In this document: piece by piece, positions 5,813 to 13,282 of the stretch
Layout of the letters: the number at the start of each line of letters is the position of its first letter
Position numbering within the stretch: position 1 is the stretch's first letter
Source of the DNA: an uncultured Mogibacterium sp.
Lineage (GTDB): Bacteria > Bacillota_A > Clostridia > Peptostreptococcales > Anaerovoracaceae
DNA: 13,282 nucleotides
NCBI RefSeq assembly: GCF_938039775.1
Contig: NZ_CALHTQ010000210.1
Coordinates: 1 to 13,282, forward strand
Direction of reading: 5' to 3'
The notes under the pieces: model-generated
Databases searched by the model: none
Seen by the model: the letters and a program-made list of their open reading frames with translations, nothing else
Told to the model about the DNA's origin: nothing
Position numbers and translations under genes: made by a program

Positions 5813-6659
5813 TCCACATGGATTCAGAGTTGGAGTCAACAAGAATTGGAACTCAAAGTGGTTTGCTGACAAGAGCAACTTCGCTGATTTCCTAGTTGAG
5901 GACAACAAGGTAAGAAATTACGTTAAGAAGAAGCTTTACGCTGCCGGCGTTGCAAGTGTTGTAATTGAGAGACCTGCAGCTGACAAGGTAAAGGTAATCA
6001 TCGCAACAGCTAGACCAGGAATGGTAATCGGAAGATCCGGAGATGGAATTGACGATCTTAAGAAGAACCTCGTTAAGCTAACAGGTAAGACTGTAGATAT
6101 TTCCATCGAAGAGGTTAGAAGAGCTGAGCTTGATGCACAGCTAACAGCTGAGAGCATTGCACAGGCACTTGAGAGAAGAGTTTCTTTCAGAAGAGCTATG
6201 AAGTCCGCTATCCAGAGAACAATGAAGTCTGGAGCTAAGGGTATCAAAGTTCTTGTTTCCGGAAGACTTGGTGGTGCCGAGATCGCTAGAAGCGAGAAGT
6301 ACAGCGAAGGAAATGTTCCTCTACACACTCTCAGAGCTGATATCGACTACGGATTTGCAGAGGCTGACACTACTTACGGAAAGATTGGTGTTAAGGTATG
6401 GCTAAACCACGGTGAGATTCTAGATAAGGGTCTCAAGGACGCTATTCCAGAGCAGTCCAAGAACGATAGAAGAGATCGTAAGCAGAGAAGAAACGATAAG
6501 AGAGATAAGAAGAGAAGCTTCGGAAACAGAAGAAATGATAACCGCGAAAGCAGACCAGAGGTAAAGCCAGCAACTACAAGAGTTAGAAAGGCACCAAAGG
6601 TAACTGAGGCGGCTCCTGCTCCTGAAGTAGTTGAAACTGCACAGGGAACAGAAGAATAA
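5796..6659 (+). CDS. rpsC: 30S ribosomal protein S3 (uS3) with a long charged C-terminal extension
   Basis: A 287-residue protein; the family is usually about 210-235. S3 lies at the mRNA entry of the 30S head and, with S4 and S5, helps unwind mRNA. The standard part runs from [18 protein letters not shown] to about residue 216, with a type II KH domain containing [11 protein letters not shown] (the GxxG loop is G-R-S-G). [15 protein letters not shown] carries the basic mRNA-entry face, followed by the typical [10 protein letters not shown]. The remaining 65-70 residues are extra: first a basic stretch rich in R, K, D and N ([17 protein letters not shown]), then a Pro/Ala/Glu-rich tail ending VETAQGTEE, with no predicted fold. 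The ATG at 5796 has AAGGAGGT inside rplV. Codon use does not change in the tail, so there is no sign of a frameshift or fusion junction. Confidence 0.97.
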   Translation: MGQKVNPHGFRVGVNKNWNSKWFADKSNFADFLVEDNKVRNYVKKKLYAAGVASVVIERPAADKVKVIIATARPGMVIGRSGDGIDDLKKNLVKLTGKTVDISIEEVRRAELDAQLTAESIAQALERRVSFRRAMKSAIQRTMKSGAKGIKVLVSGRLGGAEIARSEKYSEGNVPLHTLRADIDYGFAEADTTYGKIGVKVWLNHGEILDKGLKDAIPEQSKNDRRDRKQRRNDKRDKKRSFGNRRNDNRESRPEVKPATTRVRKAPKVTEAAPAPEVVETAQGTEE

Positions 6660-6681
6660 TCATAGAAAGGAGAGACTTGCC

Positions 6682-7113
6682 ATGTTAATGCCAAAGCGCG
6701 TTAAACGCAGAAGAGTCCACAGAGGCAGAATGAAGGGTGTTGCAACAAAGGGTAACACCGTTACATATGGTCAGTTCGGTCTAGTTGCTGAAGAGCCAGC
6801 ATGGATTGACTCAAAGCAGATCGAGGCTGCCAGAATCGCGATGACAAGATCCATCAAGAGAGGCGGAAAGGTTTATATCAAAATCTTCCCACATAAGCCA
6901 ATCACAAAGAAACCAGCAGAAGTAAGAATGGGTTCCGGAAAAGGTTCACCTGAGTATTGGGTGGCAGTAGTTAAGCCGGGCAGAGTAATGTTCGAGCTTG
7001 AGGGCGTAACTGAAGCACAGGCTAAGGAAGCTTTGAGACTTGCTTCTCACAAGCTACCAGTAAGGTGCAAGTTCGTTGTCAAGAACCAGGAAGCAAAGGG
7101 TGGTGACGAATAA
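6682..7113 (+). CDS. rplP: 50S ribosomal protein L16 (uL16)
   Basis: A 143-residue protein, normal length. L16 lies near the A-site tRNA elbow at the base of the central protuberance. The start at ATG 6682 is chosen because it gives the invariant [12 protein letters not shown] terminus and has GAAAGGAGAG just upstream. The frame is open further upstream (a TTG at 6631), but that would overlap rpsC and lacks a ribosome binding site. [58 protein letters not shown] and [19 protein letters not shown] are typical family blocks. The TAA overlaps the rpmC ATG by one base (TAATG), implying coupled translation. Confidence 0.98.
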   Translation: MLMPKRVKRRRVHRGRMKGVATKGNTVTYGQFGLVAEEPAWIDSKQIEAARIAMTRSIKRGGKVYIKIFPHKPITKKPAEVRMGSGKGSPEYWVAVVKPGRVMFELEGVTEAQAKEALRLASHKLPVRCKFVVKNQEAKGGDE

Positions 7114-7310
7114 TGGATCTGAATACAATAAGAAAAATGACTGATCAGGAGAGAACCGCCGAGCTCGCAAGAATGAAGCAGGAGCTATTCAATCTGAGAT
7201 TCCAGCACGTTACCGGACAGCTCGACAATCCTGTGAAGATGAGAGAAATCAGAAGAGATATTGCCAGAGTTAAGACCATAATCAGGGAAATGGAAAAGCC
7301 TGAAGCTTAA
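7113..7310 (+). CDS. rpmC: 50S ribosomal protein L29 (uL29)
   Basis: A 65-residue helical protein, normal for the family, located next to L23 at the polypeptide exit. The [20 protein letters not shown] start, [16 protein letters not shown] and the [17 protein letters not shown] helix are diagnostic. Its ATG overlaps the rplP stop by one base; a purine-rich AAAGGGTGGT stretch about 8 nt upstream lies inside rplP. No unusual feature was found. Confidence 0.98.
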   Translation: MDLNTIRKMTDQERTAELARMKQELFNLRFQHVTGQLDNPVKMREIRRDIARVKTIIREMEKPEA

Positions 7311-7327
7311 AGGAAGGAGGATGTACA

Positions 7328-7582
7328 ATGGAAAGAAATAGCAGAAAGACCAGAACTGGAGTAGTTGTAAGCGACAAGATGGATAAGACAATTGTTGTTG
7401 CTACAAAGGATTCAGTAAGACATTCTCTTTACGGTAAGGCTGTTAAGAGAACTAAGAAGTTCAAGGTTCATGACGAGAACAACGAGTGTGGCATCGGCGA
7501 TAGAGTAAGAATTATGGAGACAAAGCCTCTTTCAAAGGATAAGAGATGGAGACTTGTCGAAATCGTTGAGAAAGCTAAATAG
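7328..7582 (+). CDS. rpsQ: 30S ribosomal protein S17 (uS17)
   Basis: An 84-residue OB-fold protein of usual length, a primary 16S rRNA binder in the body of the 30S subunit. [58 protein letters not shown] and [10 protein letters not shown] are the family blocks in order. A strong AAGGAGG lies before the ATG. An out-of-frame ATG at 7321 is not a credible start. Gaps are 17 nt to rpmC and 14 nt to rplN. Confidence 0.98.
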   Translation: MERNSRKTRTGVVVSDKMDKTIVVATKDSVRHSLYGKAVKRTKKFKVHDENNECGIGDRVRIMETKPLSKDKRWRLVEIVEKAK

Positions 7583-7596
7583 GGAGGCGACAAATC

Positions 7597-7971
7597 ATGA
7601 TACAGACAGAAACAAGATTGAGAGTTGCCGACAATTCCGGAGCGAAGGAGCTCCTTTGCATTCGTATCCTTGGTGGTACAGGCCGCAAGTATGCGAATAT
7701 TGGAGACATCATTGTTTGCTCCGTTAAGGATGCTGCTCCAGGTGGAGTTGTTAAGAAAGGTGACGTTGTAAAGGCAGTAGTTGTTAGATCTAAGAGTGGT
7801 ACTAGAAGAGATGATGGTAGCTACGTAAGATTTGACCAGAATGCTGCTGTAATTATCAAAGACAGAAGCGATAAGAACCCTGTAGGAACACGTATTTTCG
7901 GACCTGTTGCTAGGGAACTTAGAGATAACGGCTTTATGAAGATTGTGTCTTTGGCACCGGAAGTATTATAG
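7597..7971 (+). CDS. rplN: 50S ribosomal protein L14 (uL14)
   Basis: A 124-residue protein, two longer than the common 122. L14 forms part of the intersubunit face with L19 and is the docking site of the silencing factor Rsf[21 protein letters not shown], the [20 protein letters not shown] region, [18 protein letters not shown], and [24 protein letters not shown] identify it. A GGGAGG ribosome binding site precedes the ATG directly after the rpsQ stop. The TAG at the end runs into the GGGGGTG ribosome binding site of rplX. Confidence 0.98.
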   Translation: MIQTETRLRVADNSGAKELLCIRILGGTGRKYANIGDIIVCSVKDAAPGGVVKKGDVVKAVVVRSKSGTRRDDGSYVRFDQNAAVIIKDRSDKNPVGTRIFGPVARELRDNGFMKIVSLAPEVL

Positions 7972-7982
7972 GGGGTGTACAA

Positions 7983-8288
7983 ATGCAGATTAGAAAAGGC
8001 GATACAGTAGTAGTTATCTCGGGCAAGGATAAGGGCAAGGTAGGAACAGTTCTTAGAGCTATTCCAAAGGCTAACAAGGTTGTTGTTGAGGGCGTAAACG
8101 TGCAGACAAAGCATGCTAAGGCTACAAGAACATCCGCATCCGAGATTAAGCACGTAGAAGGTCCTATCGATGCATCAAATGTTATGTTCTACGAAAAGGA
8201 GAGCAAGCAGGGTGTAAGACTTGGAACTAAGATTGAGAACGGCAAGAAGGTTAGATACTCAAAGAAGACCAATGCCGTAGTAGACTAG
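7983..8288 (+). CDS. rplX: 50S ribosomal protein L24 (uL24), cysteine-free form
   Basis: A 101-residue protein of usual length; an assembly initiator near the tunnel exit. The N-terminal KOW domain is clear ([20 protein letters not shown], then [14 protein letters not shown]). The C-terminal half has [12 protein letters not shown] and [19 protein letters not shown]. Many Firmicutes L24 proteins carry two CxxC-like pairs in this half (CPKCGK and CKKCG). Here those positions read Y-E-K-E-S-K and Y-S-K-K-T-N, so this copy has no cysteine at all. The gap to rplN is 11 nt. Confidence 0.97.
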   Translation: MQIRKGDTVVVISGKDKGKVGTVLRAIPKANKVVVEGVNVQTKHAKATRTSASEIKHVEGPIDASNVMFYEKESKQGVRLGTKIENGKKVRYSKKTNAVVD

Positions 8289-8304
8289 GAAAGGAGGAGA
8301 GACA

Positions 8305-8847
8305 GTGGCAAATAGACTAAGAACAAAGTATGACGAAAGTGTTTTTGCGGCACTTAAGGAAAAGTTCAACTACTCCAATTCAATGGAAGTGCCAAAGCTT
8401 GAAAAGATCACAATCAACATGGGTCTTGGCGAAGCTAAGGATAATTCAAAGATCCTCGAGAGCGCTGTAAAGGAACTTTCACTCATCTCCGGACAGAGAC
8501 CAGTTGTTACAAAGGCTAGAAAGTCCATCGCTAACTTCAAGGTTAGACAGGGCATGCCAGTTGGAGCTAAGGTTACTCTAAGAGGTGACAGAATGTATGC
8601 ATTTGCAGATAAGTTCTTCAATCTTTCTCTTCCTAGAGTTAGAGACTTTAAGGGTGTAAGCAAGAATTCGTTCGATGGAAGAGGTAACTACTCCATGGGA
8701 ATTAGAGAACAGCTAATCTTCCCAGAAATCGTTTATGATGATGTAGAGACCATCAAGGGAATGAACATTGTATTCACTACAACAGCTAAGACAGATGAGG
8801 AAGCACAGGCACTACTTGAGCTCCTCGGAATGCCTTTTGAGAAGTAA
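8305..8847 (+). CDS. rplE: 50S ribosomal protein L5 (uL5)
   Basis: A 180-residue protein, standard length. L5 binds 5S rRNA with L18 in the central protuberance and contacts S13 and P-site tRNA. The start is GTG at 8305, the only non-ATG start among the complete genes here. It is supported by AAAGGAGGAG upstream and by the conserved N terminus [71 protein letters not shown] and [15 protein letters not shown] are hallmark blocks. The gap to rpsZ is 14 nt. GTG may modestly lower initiation compared with its neighbours, which is only an inference. Confidence 0.98.
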   Translation: MANRLRTKYDESVFAALKEKFNYSNSMEVPKLEKITINMGLGEAKDNSKILESAVKELSLISGQRPVVTKARKSIANFKVRQGMPVGAKVTLRGDRMYAFADKFFNLSLPRVRDFKGVSKNSFDGRGNYSMGIREQLIFPEIVYDDVETIKGMNIVFTTTAKTDEEAQALLELLGMPFEK

Positions 8848-8861
8848 TTTAGGAGGGGAAC

Positions 8862-9047
8862 ATGGCTAAGACTTCGCTGAAAGTTAAGCAGACCAGAAAG
8901 CCTAAGTATTCAACAAGGGCTTATACAAGATGCAAGATTTGTGGAAGACCACATTCGGTTCTGAAGAAGTATGGTATCTGCCGTATCTGCTTCAGAGAGC
9001 TTGCTTACAAGGGTGAAATCCCAGGCGTAAGAAAAGCAAGCTGGTAA
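8862..9047 (+). CDS. rpsZ: 30S ribosomal protein S14 type Z (uS14, zinc-binding)
   Basis: A 61-residue protein, the short zinc-containing form common in Gram-positive bacteria. The zinc ribbon is C24-x-x-C27 and C40-x-x-C43 in [22 protein letters not shown], within a typical frame starting [21 protein letters not shown] and ending [13 protein letters not shown]. It lies in the 30S head. AGGAGG precedes the ATG. The 68-nt gap to rpsH downstream is long and structured, unlike the other gaps of the spc part. Confidence 0.98.
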   Translation: MAKTSLKVKQTRKPKYSTRAYTRCKICGRPHSVLKKYGICRICFRELAYKGEIPGVRKASW

Positions 9048-9062
9048 GTTATTTTGCGCAGG

Positions 9063-9096
9063 CCTGTCACGCATAATGCGTGCAGGAACCACGTGG
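9063..9096 (+). promoter_or_regulatory. Hairpin and palindrome directly upstream of rpsH
   Basis: CCTG (9063-9066) and CACGCA (9068-9073) pair with TGCGTG (9077-9082) and CAGG (9083-9086): 10 bp with one bulged T (9067) and a 3-nt TAA loop. An 8-bp perfect palindrome CCACGTGG (9089-9096) follows at once, ending 2 nt before the GAAAGGAGAAA ribosome binding site of rpsH. There is no T-run, so it is not an intrinsic terminator. S8 autoregulates the spc operon in E. coli through an RNA site near rplE, so a control role is plausible but unproven. Confidence 0.5.
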
Positions 9097-9115
9097 AGAA
9101 AGGAGAAACACTGTA

Positions 9116-9514
9116 ATGGCAATGACAGATCCAATAGCAGATATGCTAACTAGAATTAGAAATGCCAACACAGCCGGACACGCTAAGGTAGAAATCCCAG
9201 CGTCCAAGATGAAGAAGTCTATCGCAGAAATCCTTAAGAATGAGGGATTCATCAAAGACTTCACAGTAGCTCAGGACAATGCACAGGGAACTATCACTGT
9301 AGAGCTAAAGTACGGCCCAAATAAGGAAAAGACAATCTACGGGATCAAGAAGATCTCGAAGCCAGGTCTAAGAGTTTATGCAAAGGCTGATCAGGTACCT
9401 AAGGTACTCGGTGGTCTAGGAATCGCTATCGTTTCAACATCAAAGGGTGTTATCAGCGATAAGGAAGCTCGCAAGCTCGGAGTTGGCGGCGAAGTTATTT
9501 GTTACGTTTGGTAG
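9116..9514 (+). CDS. rpsH: 30S ribosomal protein S8 (uS8)
   Basis: A 132-residue protein, standard length. S8 is a primary binder of 16S rRNA helix 21 and, in E. coli, the translational repressor of the spc operon. The ATG at 9116 is chosen because it gives the family N terminus [17 protein letters not shown] and has GAAAGGAGAAA 8-10 nt upstream. The frame stays open upstream to a GTG at 9080, but that lies in the hairpin and lacks a ribosome binding site. The C-terminal signature is present: [20 protein letters not shown] then [13 protein letters not shown]. The stop TAG overlaps the TAGGAGGT ribosome binding site of rplF. Confidence 0.98.
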   Translation: MAMTDPIADMLTRIRNANTAGHAKVEIPASKMKKSIAEILKNEGFIKDFTVAQDNAQGTITVELKYGPNKEKTIYGIKKISKPGLRVYAKADQVPKVLGGLGIAIVSTSKGVISDKEARKLGVGGEVICYVW

Positions 9515-9526
9515 GAGGTATAAAAT

Positions 9527-10072
9527 ATGTCAAGAATAGGCGTTAGACCAATTACAATTCCTGCCGGCGTAGAAGTAACGGTAGAGGAAAATAATGTAAT
9601 TAAAGTAAAAGGTCCTAAGGGCGAGCTATGCCAGCCAATCGACGAGAATCTAACAGTTGAGATCGAAGAAAACGTTCTAACAGTTAAGAGACCGAACGAT
9701 TCTAAGCAAAACAAGGCTCAGCATGGACTCGGAAGAACACTGATCAACAACATGGTTGAGGGTGTTTCAAAGGGTTATGAAATTAAGATGACAGTTAATG
9801 GTGTTGGATATACTGTTGCAAAACAGGGCGATACACTCGTTATGAAGCTAGGTTTCTCGCACCCAGTAGAGATGAAGGACCCAGCAGGAATCACAACTGA
9901 GACTCCTGATGCAGCTACAATCATCGTTAAGGGCTGCGATAAGGCAGAGGTAGGAAACTATGCTGCTAACATCAGAGCTTGGAGAAAGCCTGAGCCATAT
10001 AAGGGCAAGGGAATCATCTACGATGGAGAAGTTGTACAGAAGAAGGAAGGAAAGAGCGGAGCTTCCGCATAG
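9527..10072 (+). CDS. rplF: 50S ribosomal protein L6 (uL6)
   Basis: A 181-residue protein, usual length, made of two similar alpha/beta domains; it lies near the sarcin-ricin loop and the L7/L12 stalk base. MSRIGVRPITIPAGVEVTV and VKGPKGEL mark the first domain; VEGVSKGYEIKMTVNGVGY the junction; and GFSHPVEM, VGNYAANIRAWRKPEPYKGK and GIIYDGEVV the second, which holds the rRNA-binding signature. The gap to rpsH is 12 nt with TAGGAGGT. Unremarkable apart from Trp in place of the usual Leu/Thr within the IRAWRKPEPYKG signature. Confidence 0.98.
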   Translation: MSRIGVRPITIPAGVEVTVEENNVIKVKGPKGELCQPIDENLTVEIEENVLTVKRPNDSKQNKAQHGLGRTLINNMVEGVSKGYEIKMTVNGVGYTVAKQGDTLVMKLGFSHPVEMKDPAGITTETPDAATIIVKGCDKAEVGNYAANIRAWRKPEPYKGKGIIYDGEVVQKKEGKSGASA

Positions 10073-10091
10073 AGAAGGGAGGATTTGAGAA

Positions 10092-10457
10092 ATGGCAAAA
10101 GCAAGCAGAAATGACAGAAGACTCAAGAGACATGCCAGAGTCAGAAAAGACGTTTTTGGAACTCCCGAGAAGCCAAGACTGTGCGTATTTAGATCGAACA
10201 GCAATATTTCAGCTCAGGTCATCGATGACGTTAACGGAACAACTCTTGTTTCCGCATCGTCTCTCGATAAGGAGCTTAAGGCAAACATTGCAAACGGTGG
10301 AAATAAAGACGCAGCTAAGCAGGTAGGCAAAGCGGTAGGCGAAAAAGCTGTAGCTAAGGGCATCAAAGAGGTTTGCTTCGATAGAGGCGGATACCTTTAT
10401 CATGGCAGAGTTAAGGAACTCGCTGATGGTGCACGTGAAGCAGGATTAGAATTCTAA
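10092..10457 (+). CDS. rplR: 50S ribosomal protein L18 (uL18)
   Basis: A 121-residue protein, standard length; it binds 5S rRNA together with L5. The basic N terminus ([18 protein letters not shown]) is followed by the conserved [19 protein letters not shown] strand block, [30 protein letters not shown], and the C-terminal [20 protein letters not shown] and EAGLEF. AAGGGAGGA precedes the ATG, 19 nt after rplF. Confidence 0.98.
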   Translation: MAKASRNDRRLKRHARVRKDVFGTPEKPRLCVFRSNSNISAQVIDDVNGTTLVSASSLDKELKANIANGGNKDAAKQVGKAVGEKAVAKGIKEVCFDRGGYLYHGRVKELADGAREAGLEF

Positions 10458-10470
10458 GGGAGGATACAGA

Positions 10471-10974
10471 ATGCGCACGAGAATAGATGCATCTAAGCTT
10501 GAACTTACTGAAACCATCGTTAACATCAGACGTGTTTCGAAGACTGTAAAGGGCGGAAAGAATATGAAGTTCTCCGTTACTCTAGTAGTTGGAGATGGCG
10601 CAGGCCACGTAGGTATTGGCCTTGGAAAGGCTCAGGAGATTCCTGAAGCTGTAAGAAAAGCAACTGAAGATGCTAAGAAGAAACTAATATTCGTACCTAT
10701 GGTAGGAACAACAATTCCTCACCAGACTGTAGGAATTTTCGGAGCAGGTAAAGTTTTAATCATGCCTTCAGCAGAAGGTACTGGAGTTATCGCAGGTTCA
10801 TCCGTACGTACAGTACTAGAAGCTTGCGGACTCAAGGACGTTAGAGCTAAGTCACTTGGTTCGAGTAACACAGGAAACATGGCACTTGCAACTCTAGAGG
10901 GACTAAGAAGTCTTACAACTGTAGAAGAAGTTGCTAAGCGTCGTGGTAAGACACCTGAAGAAATTTTAGGATAG
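10471..10974 (+). CDS. rpsE: 30S ribosomal protein S5 (uS5)
   Basis: A 167-residue protein, usual length. S5 lies at the mRNA entry and influences decoding fidelity; changes in its N-terminal loop cause spectinomycin resistance in other species. The N-terminal double-stranded RNA-binding fold runs [20 protein letters not shown], then [20 protein letters not shown]. The C-terminal domain has [38 protein letters not shown] and [20 protein letters not shown]. The loop after KGG reads K-N-M-K-F, where R-R-F-x-F is common, a small variation next to the spectinomycin region. The stop TAG is part of the TAGGAGG ribosome binding site of rpmD. Confidence 0.98.
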   Translation: MRTRIDASKLELTETIVNIRRVSKTVKGGKNMKFSVTLVVGDGAGHVGIGLGKAQEIPEAVRKATEDAKKKLIFVPMVGTTIPHQTVGIFGAGKVLIMPSAEGTGVIAGSSVRTVLEACGLKDVRAKSLGSSNTGNMALATLEGLRSLTTVEEVAKRRGKTPEEILG

Positions 10975-10987
10975 GAGGAAGACGCAA

Positions 10988-11170
10988 ATGGCAAAGGCAT
11001 TAAAGATTACTTTAGTTAAGAGTGTTATTGGCGCAACTCCTAAGCAGAAGAAGACAGTAGAAGCTCTTGGCCTCAAGAAGCTACATCATTCAGTTGAGCT
11101 AGCTGATTCGTCCGCAACACGCGGCGCAATTGCTAAGGTTTCTCATCTTCTAGATGTAGAAGAGCTATAG
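10988..11170 (+). CDS. rpmD: 50S ribosomal protein L30 (uL30)
   Basis: A 60-residue protein, typical of bacterial L30. [40 protein letters not shown] and the C-terminal [11 protein letters not shown] are the family blocks. TAGGAGGAAG overlaps the rpsE stop and serves as its ribosome binding site; its own TAG overlaps that of rplO. Presence of rpmD agrees with a Gram-positive spc operon, since some bacterial lineages lack it. Confidence 0.98.
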   Translation: MAKALKITLVKSVIGATPKQKKTVEALGLKKLHHSVELADSSATRGAIAKVSHLLDVEEL

Positions 11171-11183
11171 GAGGTGCAGGACA

Positions 11184-11624
11184 ATGAGACTTCACGAATT
11201 AAAGGCAGCTGAGGGTGCAACCAAGGCTCGCAAGAGAAGAGGTCGCGGTCAGGGTACTGGTCTCGGAACTACTGGCGGCAGAGGTATGAATGGTCAGAAC
11301 TCTAGAAGTGGTGGCGGTGTACGTCTAGGCTTCGAGGGTGGCCAGATGCCACTATACAGAAGAATTCCGAAGAGAGGATTTAACAATCGTTTCGCTAAGG
11401 AATACGCAGAAGTTAATGTTGCAGATCTAAATAGATTTGAAGATGGTACAGTCGTAGATTTCGATCTAATGCTTCAGTCCGGACTTGTTAAGCAGGTTAA
11501 GGACGGCGTTAAGGTTCTAGGAAACGGCGAACTAGAGAAGAAGCTAACTGTAAAGGCTGAGAAATTCAGCAAGAGCGCTGCCGAGAAGATTGAAAAGGCA
11601 GGCGGAAAGGCAGAGGTTATCTAA
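11184..11624 (+). CDS. rplO: 50S ribosomal protein L15 (uL15)
   Basis: A 146-residue protein, usual length; its long N-terminal extension threads into 23S r[23 protein letters not shown], the glycine-arginine-rich [20 protein letters not shown] region, [27 protein letters not shown] and the C-terminal [21 protein letters not shown] identify it. TAGGAGGTG precedes the ATG. The stop lies only 2 nt before the secY ATG, pointing to coupled translation with the translocon gene. Confidence 0.98.
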   Translation: MRLHELKAAEGATKARKRRGRGQGTGLGTTGGRGMNGQNSRSGGGVRLGFEGGQMPLYRRIPKRGFNNRFAKEYAEVNVADLNRFEDGTVVDFDLMLQSGLVKQVKDGVKVLGNGELEKKLTVKAEKFSKSAAEKIEKAGGKAEVI

Positions 11625-11626
11625 TC

Positions 11627-12907
11627 ATGGGACTTCTCAAGACACTCTCTAATGCATGGCGTGTAAAAGAAATTCGTTCTAAAATTCTTTTTACTCTCAT
11701 GATATTACTTGTTTTCAGAATCGGATCTAATATTCCAGTTCCTGGAATCAACAGAGATTATCTTGCTCAGATGTTTCAGGGTCAGACAGGGCTTCTCGAC
11801 TTGTTTGATTTATTTTCCGGAGGAGCTTTTAGCAATTTCACAATATTTGCTTTGAGTATAACTCCGTATGTAACCGCTTCGATTATCGTCCAGCTTCTTA
11901 CAATAGCCTTTCCTTACTTTGAGAGACTTTCGAAGGAAGGAAACGAAGGCCGTAAGAAAATGGCGACAATTACGAGATATTTAACCATAGTGTTAGGATT
12001 GATTCAGGCAACAGGTTTGACGATTGGTCTTTTCAGAAGAGCGATTGTCAACCAAAATGCCTTCTCTATGATAGTAATCATTACAGTCCTGACAGCAGGA
12101 ACCGCGTTCCTAATGTGGCTAGGAGAACAGATTAACGAATATGGTGTCGGAAACGGCATCTCGATGATCATTTTCGGCGGCATTATCGCAAGAATTCCAA
12201 CAGCAGTTAGAGGAATTCACACGCAGGTGAAAGAAGGAGCACTAAGTGTAGTTGCTGTTATTGCATTAGTAGTTGTAGCAGTTCTAATTACTGTCGTTAT
12301 CATACTGATGCAGCAGGGAACAAGAAAGATTCCAGTACAGTACGCAAAGCGTATGGTTGGAAGGAAGATGTACGGCGGACAGTCAACCCATATTCCAATT
12401 AAGGTTAACCAGGCAGGAGTAATTCCAATTATCTTCTCGCTGTCATTACTTCAGTTCCCACTGACGATAACTTACTTCGCTCCACAGTCTTCATTTGCAC
12501 AGTGGATGTCGAAGTACCTATCACCATCGGGAGATCCAGGAATTTGGATTTACGCAATATTAAATATCACACTGACACTGTTTTTCACATACTTCTATAC
12601 GGCTATTACTTTTAAGCCAGAAGAAGTTGCGGATAATATGAGACAGAGCGGCGGTTTCGTTCCGGGAATTAGACCTGGTGCAGCAACTGAGGAGTACTTA
12701 TCCAGAATCATGTCAAGACTGTGCTTCGTAGGAGGAATTTTCTTGGCAGGTGTAGCTACGATTCCAACTGTTATCAGTGAGTTCACACCATTACAGCTTT
12801 CGTTTGGTGGAACATCACTACTTATCGCAGTAGGTGTAGCTCTAGATACAGTGCAGCAGATTGAGAATCAAATGCTCAATAGAAATTATCAAGGATTTCT
12901 TAAATAA
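11627..12907 (+). CDS. secY: Preprotein translocase channel subunit SecY
   Basis: A 426-residue polytopic inner-membrane protein of normal length, the pore of the SecYEG translocon. Ten hydrophobic segments are visible, roughly at residues 19-37, 70-94, 115-136, 146-166, 177-196, 206-228, 263-284, 304-327, 366-383 and 391-410. Signatures include GSNIPVPGI (33-41), the plug-region segment after TM1, SITPYVTASIIVQLL in TM2, GEQINEYGVGNGISM (166-180), and GGFVPGIRPG (342-351) in the C5 cytoplasmic loop containing the conserved Arg that contacts SecA and ribosomes. There is no strong ribosome binding site in the 2-nt gap; a weak AGAGG lies in the end of rplO. Base composition is slightly more AT-rich with less codon bias than the ribosomal genes, as expected. 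Confidence 0.98.
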   Translation: MGLLKTLSNAWRVKEIRSKILFTLMILLVFRIGSNIPVPGINRDYLAQMFQGQTGLLDLFDLFSGGAFSNFTIFALSITPYVTASIIVQLLTIAFPYFERLSKEGNEGRKKMATITRYLTIVLGLIQATGLTIGLFRRAIVNQNAFSMIVIITVLTAGTAFLMWLGEQINEYGVGNGISMIIFGGIIARIPTAVRGIHTQVKEGALSVVAVIALVVVAVLITVVIILMQQGTRKIPVQYAKRMVGRKMYGGQSTHIPIKVNQAGVIPIIFSLSLLQFPLTITYFAPQSSFAQWMSKYLSPSGDPGIWIYAILNITLTLFFTYFYTAITFKPEEVADNMRQSGGFVPGIRPGAATEEYLSRIMSRLCFVGGIFLAGVATIPTVISEFTPLQLSFGGTSLLIAVGVALDTVQQIENQMLNRNYQGFLK

Positions 12908-12915
12908 TCGTTTAG

Positions 12916-13282
<367 letters not shown>

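Noticed and set aside
6631..6681. Upstream TTG start that would lengthen L16 by 17 residues
   Set aside because: It overlaps the end of rpsC, lacks a ribosome binding site, and would precede the invariant MLMPKR start at 6682.
9063..9086. Hairpin as a direct copy of the S8-binding site of 16S helix 21
   Set aside because: The conserved internal core of the S8 site could not be matched by eye; only position supports the idea, so it is kept as a structured element of unknown ligand.
9063..9096. Hairpin as an intrinsic terminator splitting the spc operon
   Set aside because: No T-run follows and rpsH continues immediately; a terminator here would cut off essential genes with no promoter seen downstream.
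9080..9115. Upstream GTG start that would lengthen S8 by 12 residues
   Set aside because: It lies within the hairpin, has no ribosome binding site, and the family N terminus begins at 9116 behind GAAAGGAGAAA.

Overview
This window is a textbook Gram-positive (Firmicutes, Clostridia-type) S10-spc ribosomal protein superoperon, preceded by a short unrelated flank. Evidence for the lineage: strong AAAGGAGG-type ribosome binding sites before almost every gene, an AT-rich non-coding flank, heavy use of AGA for arginine, a short four-cysteine (type Z) S14, a superoxide reductase of the anaerobe type, and the Firmicutes gene order running into secY-adk. The protein sequences suggest a mid-GC anaerobic clostridium, perhaps near the Mogibacterium/Anaerovoracaceae group, but that placement is a guess from sequence feel only.

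Layout. 1-705: 3' end of mtaB (tRNA methylthiotransferase), then a HIT-family nucleotide hydrolase (720-1061). A strong convergent hairpin at 1097-1126 separates this pair from a desulfoferrodoxin-like superoxide reductase on the minus strand (1256-1636). 1637-2306 has no gene. It holds the probable dfx promoter, an AT-rich stretch, a near-consensus sigma-A promoter (2048-2076) and a structured leader of about 224 nt before rpsJ. From 2307 to the window end every gene is on the plus strand: rpsJ, rplC, rplD, rplW, rplB, rpsS, rplV, rpsC, rplP, rpmC, rpsQ, rplN, rplX, rplE, rpsZ, rpsH, rplF, rplR, rpsE, rpmD, rplO, secY and the start of adk.

The plus-strand genes act together: they encode much of the large and small subunit proteins, the SecY translocon channel to which ribosomes dock, and adenylate kinase. 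Most gaps are 2-26 nt or overlaps (1 nt at rplD/rplW and rplP/rpmC; 17 nt at rplV/rpsC). The two exceptions are the rpsJ-rplC gap (80 nt) and the rpsZ-rpsH gap (68 nt). Both contain inverted repeats and are the best places inside the operon for RNA-level control.

No exotic new system is visible. The points most worth a second look are: (1) the rpsJ leader, which can fold either as a three-way junction or as an attenuator-like hairpin with a U-tract; (2) the hairpin directly upstream of rpsH; (3) the superoxide reductase, which has Ser in place of one of the four expected Cys ligands of its iron centre; (4) parallel departures from family consensus in the rRNA-contacting loops of L3, L4 and L22; and (5) a long charged C-terminal tail on S3.
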